A stretch of 64,000 nt of DNA from Kingdonia uniflora (lineage: Eukaryota; Streptophyta; Magnoliopsida; Ranunculales; Circaeasteraceae). Location of the stretch: assembly GCA_014058105.1 (NCBI GenBank), contig JACGCM010001166.1:992001-1056000 (forward strand), written 5' to 3'. Shown in pieces: positions 55,479-64,000 of this stretch (positions are counted from its first letter, which is position 1; every line of letters begins with the position of its first letter). A program made the position numbers and the translations under genes. The notes beneath the pieces are model-generated. The model searched no databases. It saw only the letters and a list, made by a program, of their open reading frames with translations, and was not told the origin of the DNA.

Positions 55479-56010
55479 AAACAATAGTTTTCTTTCTCAA
55501 TTCATTTCACTGATAACTTCAAAAATTACGGTAGAAAAGATAAACGACTCTTAACTAAGAATTCACCAAAGTATTAGATGTGAATTACGAAATAGGAGGC
55601 TTGCGACCTCTTAGAGCATATGGTTATTGTAACAAGACATGAGATTACTTAATTAAAGTGGACTGGGATTAAATTCAGTTGGCAATGTCCAACAGACAGC
55701 ACACTATCTTTTACCTTCTAATGACTAGATCCACTTTTAATGTGACAGGATGATCGTAATTTACTCTTCAGATTTATCCGATGACTAAAATTGCATCTGA
55801 AGGCTGATTATGGCCCTTTTTAATATCTCTACTTGTCATTAACATTTTGTTCCAGATAATTATTAATGACACGAAAAAAAATAAAGAGGGGATGTGGGTC
55901 AACCTAACACGGGCTTCAAATGGATCATTAAAAATCTTTGACGCAGTCCTACGCAAAATAAAAATTAAGCTTACTGGATTGAAACTCAATTCATGATAAT
56001 TCGAATTTGA
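55479..56010. other. Intron-like spacer between release-factor exon and Copia
   Basis: Non-coding AT-rich sequence, presumably the intron upstream (minus strand) of the release-factor exon. I searched for the Copia 5' LTR (a match to TGTTAGCAGGGTTATTTT at 60293) and saw none, so the Copia is probably 5'-truncated near 56000. Confidence 0.4.
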
Positions 56011-56015
56011 AGATT

Positions 56016-56880
56016 ACCTCACAGCTACTAGATGGCTTGAATTATGTTCGCTGGGCGCAGTCCGTGAAATTGTTTGTTGGTGGCCGCGGAAAGATAGAAT
56101 TTCTTCTTGGCACAGAAAAATAACCTGTAGAATCAAATCCGAAGTATGCAAAGTAGTTCTTGGATGATTTGATGGTGAGACCTTGGTTGATTAATTCAAT
56201 GCAGTCGACGATCTCCGTTGGGTACTTATTCACGAATAATGCGCATCTGATTTGGGAATCACTTCCTTAAGGTATATTCTCAACGAGAGAATAATGCAAG
56301 GATCTTCCAACTTTCTAATGAGATTTGGAAATTTAAGCAGGGTACTCAGACTTTGGGATGTATTATGCGAGACTTCGATCGAGTTGGGAAGAATTATCTC
56401 ATTCTGATAGTTTCATCGAGTGGCCAGCTAGTGCACCAAGTGAAAATATTCATCCTCCACCTACAACAGCAGCAGAGATTTATGCGAAGATTGCGGAGAA
56501 GACTCGGGTGTTTCAGTTTCTAGCAGGACTCAATCCTGACTTTGAGTATGCACAAGTTCATCTACTTGATAGGACTCCTTTCCCAACTCCTAAGGAGGCA
56601 CACGCATATTGTCTCTCCGATTAGTGTCATCGGGCACCTATGCCTCCTATTTTCGAGATTCCTTTAGAGACTTCAGCTATGGCTGTTAGTTATGCTTATC
56701 CGATACCACCGTCAGTTCCTTTATAGACATCATCACCAAGCCTTTCTCCGTTACCAACGGCTTCCGGTAACTCTTGCCCCCCCAGGAAGAAGTGTGATTA
56801 TTATGGTACGTGGGTACATCTAAAGACAATTTTTCATGCTTTGCACGGTCGTCCTGCTGCTTATTAACCCTGCCCATCTC
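56016..56880 (+). pseudogene. Copia gag (third Copia)
   Basis: It begins with LDGLNYVRWAQSVKLF (about 56025-56072) and continues through stops into the open piece 56358-56624 (YYARLRSSWEELSHSDSF, FLAGLNPDFEYAQVHLLDRTPFP). The zinc-knuckle segment (RKKCDYYG...) near 56788 is incomplete: later Cys/His residues have mutated. Confidence 0.75.
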
Positions 56881-56974
56881 AGTCCTCAACACACTTATCT
56901 GCCAACTCTAGGGTGCCAGATTCTTCGGCCTTCAGTGCTCTCTCTCAGGATAAATAGGTTTCGACAGCTTCTCT

Positions 56975-58230
56975 ATGTTTTCCATACCGGCAGCTTCTCA
57001 TATAGGTAATTTCGCATCCGCAAACAGTGTTTCTACATCTCCAACTTTGCCTTGGATTGTTGACTTGGGTGCAACCGATAATATGACTAGTATGCCTTCT
57101 CTCTTTTGGTCTTATGCTTCTAGTTCATGGCGACGGACTGTTCGTCTTGCCAATGGAACTAAGACTCCTATTGCAGGGAAGGGCTGTATCCCGAGTACAA
57201 ATTCTATTTCTTTACCCGATGTTCTTCATGTCCCTCAGTTCGATACTAATCTTCAATTTGTTAATAAAATTACCAGAAATAAAAACTGTAGTATAACCTT
57301 CTTTCCTGATTATGTTGTTTTTTAGGATATGGTGTCACGGAAGATGATTGACAGTGGACGTGAAAATGGTGGCATTTATTTCCTAGATGGACCTATCTCT
57401 TCTATTTCTCCTCAAGTTTTCCAGTTAAAGTCTATGTCTAGTAGTGATGCAGTAAAGCGGGTACTACACTGACATCATCGCTTAGGTCATATTTCCTTTG
57501 AGTATCTACGTTATTTATTTCCGTCTTTCTTTTCCAAAGTATCATGTCCGATTTGTCATGTAAAACGTGTGAACTAGCTAAGTATCATTGTAGCACGTAT
57601 CCGTTGAGTATTAATAAAACTTTATCTTGTTTTGATATTGTGCATTCGGATGTTTGGGGAGGAGCCGTTATCTCTAGTTTAGGATTTCGTTATTTTGTGT
57701 TGTTTATTAACGATTTTTCGAGGTGTACTTGGGTTTATTTGATGAAATCCAAGAATGAGGTCTCATCTATTTTCCAGACATTCACCGCAATGGTTCGCAC
57801 TCAGTTTGGGAAAACTATTAAAGTTTTTTGTTCCAATCAGGGTTGGGAATTTATATCCCAAGGTCTTCGCAAATTTTGCAATGTCAATGGTATTGAGCGG
57901 TAAACCTCTAATACGAAAACTCCGCAGCAAAATGGCAAATCGAAAAGGAAAAATCATCACATTCTTGATTTTTCTCATGCTATGTCTATTGGCATGAATG
58001 TCCCCACGCATTTTTGGTATGATGTTGTTCTTACGGCGATGCTTCTTACAAACTGGTCTCCGTCTCGAGTTCTTGATTTTCGCACCCCGTATTCTATTCT
58101 TTATCTCGATCGTTTCGCTTTTCAGATTTCACCTCGTATTTTTGGGTGTGTGTGTTTCGTCCAAGTCACTGGGTCAGCGTCACTGGGTCAGCTTCTAAAC
58201 TAGATCCTAATGCCTTGAAATGTGTGTTTC
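56975..58230 (+). pseudogene. Copia protease and integrase (third Copia)
   Basis: The protease region has WIVDLGATDNMTS (about 57053-57091), where DSGAT is usual. A pre-integrase HHCC zone (HHRLGHISFEYLR ... CKTCELAKYH) spans about 57474-57590, followed by the integrase core with DIVHSDVWG (57628-57660). The second catalytic site is changed to SNQGWEF (normally SD.G.EY), and the later TPQQNG region is frameshifted near 57900-57930. Confidence 0.8.
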
Positions 58231-58839
58231 TGGTTTACTTTCATGCTCAGAAGGGTTATATGTACTTTCATCCCTCATCCCTCATCCCGTCGACATTTCC
58301 CTCTATGGATGTTACTTTCTTCGAACATGCTCCATTTTTATGGGCGGCGTTCTCTCTCAGGGGGAGTGTTTTCCAATTCGCCCTCTGCCTTCAGAAGATT
58401 TATCTTCTCCTCCTTCAGATCCACTTCCGTTGAGTGTTCCATGTGGGTCTGCAATCTCGCCTTAAGTTTCACGTCCTTTACAGGTTTATACTCGACGACA
58501 TTCAGGATGCCAACCTCCTACACCAGACTGCCAAACATCCTTTGTAGCTCTGGGTCCGCCACCGATTCACCTTTATCAGGCATCGAGCCTTCTCCTACAT
58601 CTTCTGTACCAGTTACTACAATTAGTACAGATGATGATTCACCTGTTTCTCATAGTGATGATGATAGACCGATTGTTATTTGGAAAAAGAAGCGTAATGC
58701 AGGGAAGCCTGATAGATATTCAGATACAGCGGTTTATTTAATCGCTGATTATACTTCAGATCATCGTTTATCTCCTACTTATAAAGCTTTCTAGCTTCTC
58801 TCTCTTTGGTTGATATACTACGTACAATGGCAAATGTGT

Positions 58840-60280
58840 TACCCAAACCTCATTGAAAGGTTACAATGTTGGAAGAATTACATGCATTGGAGATCAATAA
58901 TACCTGGTCATTGGTTTCTCTCCCGCCTGGACGTACAGTAGTTGGATGCACATAAGTGTTTACAGTTAAAGAAAATCCAGATGGAATGGTAAGCAGGTAC
59001 AAGGCCCGACTAGTTGTAAAGGGGTATGCACAGATACATGGTGTTGATTATCAGGAGACGTTTGCTCATGTGGCCAAGATGAATACTATTCGAGTCATCT
59101 TCTCTATTGCTCCGTCGAAATCATGGCCCCTTTTCCAAATGGATGTGAAGAATGCCTTACTGAATGAAACATAGCAGGAAGAGGTTTATATGTCTCCACC
59201 TCTAGGTTTTTGCCCCGCTTTTGCTTTAGGCTTAGTATATAAGTTAAAAAAGTCCATATATGGGCTTAAGCAGTCTCTTCGTACTTGGGTTGATACATTT
59301 GGTACCGCTATGATTGATTTTGGTATGTTTTGAGTAGTACTGACCATACCTTGTTTCTTCGACATTCCGGTGGGACTACTATTGCATTGCTTGTCTATGT
59401 TGACGATATTGTTATTACTGGAAATTATATTCAGGGTATTAGTAACCTAAAATCTTATCTCTATACCTGCTTTCAGGTGAAGGATCTCGGTCCCTTGCAT
59501 TATTTCCTTGGGATTAAAGTTGCTCGTTCTAGTTCTGATATTTTTATCTCTCAGAGAAAGTACATTCTTGATCTTCTCTCTGCTTCAAGACAACTTGCGT
59601 GTCGTCTTGCTGATACACCTCTAGAACAGAATCATCGCCTGACCGACCTTGAGGGGGGAGTTATTGGGGGACATTGGTCAGTACTAGTGGCTTCTTGGGA
59701 AGCTCCTCTATCTTTCTCTTACCCATCCCGATATTGCATATGCGGTTGGAGTTCTTAGTCAGTTTATGCACAAGCCGCGTCTTCCTCATATCAAGGCAGT
59801 TATTCGTTTTCTCCGATATCTCAAAGGGTGTCCTGGTCGTGGCATTTTATTTCGAGATCATGGTCATTCTCGAGTCGAGGCTTGGACTGATACTGACTAT
59901 GAAGGTTCATTATTCGATCGTCGCCCCACTTATGGGTATTATACTACTATTGGTGGTAATTTGGTTACATGGCGGAGTAAGAAACAAGTTGTTGTTTCCA
60001 GGTCCAGTGCAGAAGTCAAGTACAGGGCCATGACTCAAGGTGTTTGTGTTGATATGACTTAAGCGTCTTCTACAAGAGCTTCGGATACCGGTCTCTCTTC
60101 CTATGACGCTCTATTGTGACAACAAACCTATTATTAACATTTTGGCTAGTCTGGTACAACATGATTGTAGCAGACACATTGAGGTTGATCGGTACTTCCT
60201 GCATGAGAAGTTTAAATCTGGAAAGATTCAAACTCTCTATGTTTTGTCCAAGCTGGGCATGTGCGATATTCATGCTCCAG
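58840..60280 (+). pseudogene. Copia reverse transcriptase and RNase H (third Copia)
   Basis: The RT starts with FTVKENPDGMVSRYKARLVVKG (about 58956-59020) and DVKNALLNET, then the catalytic YVDD (LLVYVDDIVITG, about 59387-59420). A frameshift follows near 59680. RNase H continues with LKGCPGRGILF, WTDTDYEGSLFDRRPTYGY and RSSAEVKYRAM (59821-60033) and a stop at 60061. It is non-functional. Confidence 0.8.
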
Positions 60281-60292
60281 CTTGAGGGGGCG

Positions 60293-60441
60293 TGTTAGCA
60301 GGGTTATTTTATGTTCTTTTAGTCCCATATTGGTTATTCATAAAAGTAGTTTAGCATCTATCTCCTATATATAGAGAGTATGATGTAACCTAAATAATCA
60401 ATTCAATAATAATATTTTTCACCCTCTAATCTATTTATACA
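60293..60441 (+). repeat. Short 3' LTR of the third Copia
   Basis: 149 bp, TGTTAGCAGGG ... TTTATACA, directly after the polypurine GAGGGGGCG. It contains TCTCCTATATATAGAG as a TATA region and AATAATAATA near the 3' end as possible poly(A) signals. Confidence 0.75.
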
Positions 60442-60520
60442 GTAAGCCATGTTGACCCAATCTTTTTTTGACCCGGTCAACTTAGTTTGACTTCGTCAAT
60501 TCATTTTAACCAGTTATAAG

Positions 60521-61982
60521 TAAGGCTGTTAATGGATTGGATTTTATCCGAAATCCGATCCGATCCGAACACTTTATATCGGATTTGGATATAGGTTTTG
60601 TGGATTCGAATCGGATATGGATCCAGGAACTAGCATCCGAAATTTTTTCGGATTGGATTCGGTTATACCTCCATTCAATCCGAAAAAAATCCGATCCGAA
60701 TATCCTTTACTAAGTTAATTAAGTGGTTTACAATGTCTTAATTACTTTTCTTGAAAACAGTTGTACAAATACACCTTATTAAGCAGCTGCATTTCTTCTC
60801 CCCAAATGAAACCACCTCTCCCAAAGAGATTTCTCCTCTTCTAGAGAAAACTTTCATAATTGTATCTTTAATTCTACCTTATTGCATTCCACTTTAGATG
60901 AACTCCTCTTCCTATTTAAATGGATAAAGCTTTGGTCAATTCAGTTTGCAACAAAAGAAAAATACATTGGATGCTTGAATATTAGCTCTCAATCATCTCT
61001 GCTCTTTCCATCTTCAAAGCTATTCTAGTAAGTTCTTCTTGATTTGACTAGTATTATCTAGGGTTTGCTTTAGAAATCTGATTACAAATTTGTGTTGATG
61101 TTATTTAGCTATTAGTATATAGGGGATCTCCTTAATGTAAGTTTTGTCACTCATGATTTTGGTTATATTATTGTTAATTTGGTTTTTTTCCTTTGGTTTA
61201 TGGACAAGATTGAATTCGAGCTGATTTAACGGCAAGTAGAATATCATGTTTTTCTTCAATTATTTTTTTATCACTCTTGTAAGAATCTCATTCTTGTGTA
61301 GATGTTTCCCCTCCACTTACCTCTTAGGAGTAATCTCTTGGGATGAAAAATTAATAGTGCTTCGATCATTGTAAGTAAAAGTATCACCACTTGAAAAACT
61401 TTACTACTTTTCCATTTCCAACACTTGTATTTGCTTATTTCTTATGCTAAAGCATTTACTGTGAAGATTTTGTAGACTAATAGTGGCAAGATCATAAGTG
61501 TAGCTTTTTGGATTTTTTTTATGAAGGGGATGAGCTAGTAGATATCTTTTTAGCTTTTTGACAAATGTGGTGGAGATGAACTCTGGCTATTGAAGATTAG
61601 AACAATAGTTGCTAGTGATGAAAAAGGTTTTTTGATTATGCATTATTGGCTTTTGAGTACCATGGACCGAGTTTATGTTGACAGAAGTTGAATCACAAAT
61701 TAAAGTTCTTTTAAATACTAGAGCAACATATTTGTTCATGTCTATGTTGTGTTATTAATTATCTAGTCACATGATGTTGAGTATTTTTGGTCATATAATG
61801 TTTGATTAATTTGCTGAAAAGGTTGCTTGAATTTTACACAAGAAAAAAAATTGGATCGGATTTGGATTTGGATTCGGATTACACTATTTATGGTCGGATC
61901 GGATTGGATTTGGATTCATAAACAACCATCTCGGATTGGATTGGATTCGGAATTGCATCAATCCGATCCATGGACAACCCTA
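60521..61982. mobile_element. hAT-type transposon, larger member (1462 bp), no transposase
   Basis: The left end is TAAGGCTGTTAATGGAT; the right end reverse-complemented is TAGGGTTGTCCATGGAT. A perfect 8-bp duplication GTTATAAG flanks it (60513-60520 and 61983-61990). Subterminal regions hold many ATCCGATCCGAA/GGATCGGATT copies, as in the element at 2489-3033, so both belong to one family. The 1.1-kb interior is AT-rich with no recognisable protein. It includes a leader-like stretch near 61000-61100 that could be captured host sequence. Confidence 0.85.
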
Positions 61983-62002
61983 GTTATAAGTCCAAGATTT
62001 TT

Positions 62003-62006
<4 letters not shown>

Positions 62007-62038
<32 letters not shown>
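62007..62038. repeat. (AT)n microsatellite
   Basis: About 15 AT units just after the right target duplication of the second hAT element. Confidence 0.9.
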
Positions 62039-62040
<2 letters not shown>

Positions 62041-62439
62041 TTTCATAAAACAAAAGTTTTTAAGTTTCAAATGAATAAGATTCTTGATCCAACCCTCATC
62101 TTTGAGGGGGAGAGTATTGGGTACTATGAAGTGTGGAGACCGAAGTATCTATATATATGTAGAGGTTAGTTGGTGGCAATCAATATTACGAGTTTAAGAC
62201 ATGTCAATACATGGAATTCAGTGTAGTCGAAGCCAAAATTGTTGTTAATTGTTACAAATTACGTTCGCGGAAGCATAGAAATTCAATTAATTGAGAAAAC
62301 TAAGGTTTCTAGAGTTCACCCAAACACTCTCACAAAAAGAACTACCCTCTACTAGATAAGCTCCTAACATATATAGCTAAAAGAGTACTGTGCACTCGCG
62401 GGTAAATGACCCACGAGAAACTCGATCTATGAACTCTCC
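62039..62439. other. Possible LTR of the chromodomain Gypsy and older retroelement debris
   Basis: A purine tract TTTGAGGGGGAGAG at 62101-62114 looks like the + strand polypurine tract of another element. Leftward of 62439, next to the minus-strand purine tract CTTAAGAGGGGAGAG (62436-62450), lies sequence expected to be the 3' LTR of the element at the window end. LTR limits could not be fixed. Confidence 0.35.
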
Positions 62440-64000
62440 CCTCTTAAGAAGAATTTGACCACGAATTTTGCAGCCGAATATAGTCTTCATAAAAAGTAGG
62501 AGCGCAAATGACTCCCCTAAAATCTACAAATCATCTTCTTATGTACGATCGACCCATTGTATCAGGTACTCAACATTTTTTGCAGCATCTAATCGTCTAT
62601 TCAGTATCGCATCGATCTCGTCACTCAGCTGTACTCCAGATGTAGGCGTCACGGCGTCACTGGATGTGATAGAATGTCACCATAAAACTGGATTAGAAGT
62701 TTGACATTCACCACCTTCGAACGAGCCCCTGGAATATCCAGCTCATAAGCATTCTCTCTAATACGCTGAATGATACAGAAAAGTCATGATTTCCGAAATA
62801 GAAGTTTAGAAGCCACACCCGTGCACCTCTCCTTGTCAATGTATAACATAAAAAAGTCCCCAGGTGAGAAAATAACCTCCCGTCTATGCCGATTAACCCT
62901 CTCCTTGACTTTCGCATACACCTCTTCTAAATGTCGTCGAACCTCCTCATGTATAACTCGATTGGACTCAGCGAACTCAACAATACTATCTGACTTTGGT
63001 GGTGTTGGGGAATGTGATAAATCCAACGCCATATCTAGTGTGCAACCTGCCACAATCTAAAAAAGGGAATAGTCCCGCCGACTTGTTGACATAACTATTG
63101 AAAGCAAACTCAGCTTATAAAAGAGCAAAATCCCACTCTGTAGGTCTGTCCCCTGTAATACAGCACAATAAATCACCAAGATTGTGGTTGACCACTTCCG
63201 TTTGCCTATCCGCCTGCGGGTGAAAAGCTGTAGAAAACCGAAGCTTACAGCGTAGCAATCTCCATAATGTCCTTAACAAATGCCCTATAAAATGTCTATC
63301 CCTGTCAGATGTAATTGACAGGGGCACCCCATGTAAACGTACTACCTCCCGAAAGAATAGTCTAGCCACGTGTATTGCATCCTCTGTCTTGGTGCAAGGT
63401 ATAAAATGCGCCATCTTAGAGAATCTGTCAACCACCACAAATACAGAGTCAAATCCCCGTGTTCTCGGCAACCCCGTAACAAAATCCATCGAAACGTCTC
63501 ACCAAGGGCTGGCCGGAATCAGCAAAGGCGTGTAAAGATCTGTGTTTTGCTCTCTTCCCTTAGCCGTTGCACATGAATAACACCTCCTAAGAAAGGCATT
63601 GAAGTCTTCGTGCATAGTATCCCAAAAGTACTTCTCTCTCATCAATGCCATAGTCTTGATGACCCCGAAATAACCTCTAAGACTACCTGCATGTATATCT
63701 GTAATCAGCCACTCGCGCATAGAAGACACTGGATGAAAAGGGCCGTGCCCTTGAACAGATCCTTGGTTTTGACTATATAAGTCAAAAATCGGCCCAAAAC
63801 ACACATATGAGGGATACAACTCACGTAACTCAAAAAAATTGAACACTGACGAGATAAGAGTAAAAAGAGGTGAGTCGAACTGCTAATTTTGTCAAAAAAC
63901 CCATTTTCCATTCCCTTAATATGCTGAATGTGAAAATCGATGCTCTAGAGATAGCTAAACCACTTTGCCTGCCTATTGGTCAAAGTTCTCTGCTGGTTGT
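62440..64000 (-). mobile_element. Chromodomain-bearing Ty3/Gypsy (chromovirus) relic, cut by window end
   Basis: On the minus strand from the window edge: integrase zinc region (YFGVIKTMALMREKYFW ... CYSCATAKG, 63560-63700), integrase core MDFVTGLP and [11 protein letters not shown] (63300-63489), then the post-integrase region VKERVNRHRREVIFSPGDF (about 62870-62930). A chromodomain-like piece (DEIDAILNRR ... VEYLIQW, about 62540-62625) ends the coding part. A stop separates the two integrase pieces near 63495, and [10 protein letters not shown] has R for the usual G. RT and upstream parts lie beyond base 64000. Confidence 0.8.
63115..63846 (-). pseudogene. Chromovirus integrase
   Basis: Two frames, 63499-63846 (zinc-binding part) and 63115-63489 (catalytic core), are separated by a stop and a small frame change. 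The first Asp (MDFVTGLP) and second Asp (TSDRDRHF) are present, and the Glu lies in [10 protein letters not shown]. The core stops at 63115-63117, short of the usual length. Confidence 0.8.

Larger units (their letters stand above)
56016..60441 (+). mobile_element. 5'-truncated Copia retrotransposon with a short 3' LTR
   Basis: Coding remains in order: gag, protease, integrase, RT, RNase H. The 3' LTR is short (60293-60441, about 149 bp, TGTTAGCAGG ... TTTATACA), with TATATATAG near 60366 and preceded by polypurine GAGGGGGCG. No 5' LTR is visible. Many stops and small indels make it non-functional. Confidence 0.85.

Overview
The window looks like a piece of a flowering-plant (eudicot) nuclear genome. 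It is AT-rich, its genes have GT-AG introns, and most of the sequence is transposon-derived: tRNA-Met-primed Copia and Gypsy LTR retrotransposons, hAT-like and PIF/Harbinger DNA transposons, and retro-pseudogenes. I cannot name the species from sequence alone.

Four host genes are visible. (1) A hexokinase-like gene of the HKL1 type, + strand, 14952-35919, has nine exons encoding 511 aa. Its roughly 19.4 kb of introns hold a complete Gypsy element, an antisense KAPP-like phosphatase retro-pseudogene and a CCCH zinc-finger retro-pseudogene that itself carries a TRIM-like insertion. (2) A secreted X8/CBM43 callose-binding (PDCB-like) protein, + strand, 44862-46092, has four exons; its ATG lies only 63 bp from the end of a Harbinger transposon. 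(3) A JINGUBANG-like WD40 protein, - strand, 52872-54113, is a single exon. (4) The last exon of a PrfB3-like release-factor-family gene, - strand, lies at 55174-55469; the rest is missing or outside the window.

Mobile-element layout: 1-5945 is a gag-only SIRE-like Copia relic with an hAT-type element (2489-3033) inside it. 5946-7360 is the 3' part of a Tork-like Copia. 8003-13877 is a full-length Copia of the same family on the - strand, whose left LTR contains a fragment of Gypsy gag/protease. 19682-25412 is a complete Gypsy element in hexokinase intron 3. 38127-44798 is a 6.7 kb PIF/Harbinger element with TAA target duplications. 46904-52627 is a second copy of the intron Gypsy family, - strand, with lengthened repeats. 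About 56016-60441 is a Copia. 60521-61982 is a second hAT-type element. About 62440-64000 is a chromodomain Gypsy on the - strand, cut by the window edge.

The most unusual object is the Harbinger element. Besides an intact DDE transposase and a Myb/NAM-like accessory ORF it carries a plant mobile domain (PMD) gene, whose frame is broken only at three Trp-to-stop codons. Other notable points are a 113-bp tandem duplication that copied the 3' splice site of hexokinase exon 5, arrays of TTCGAA palindromes in the LTRs of several unrelated retrotransposon families, and a protease-coding Gypsy fragment captured inside a Copia LTR.
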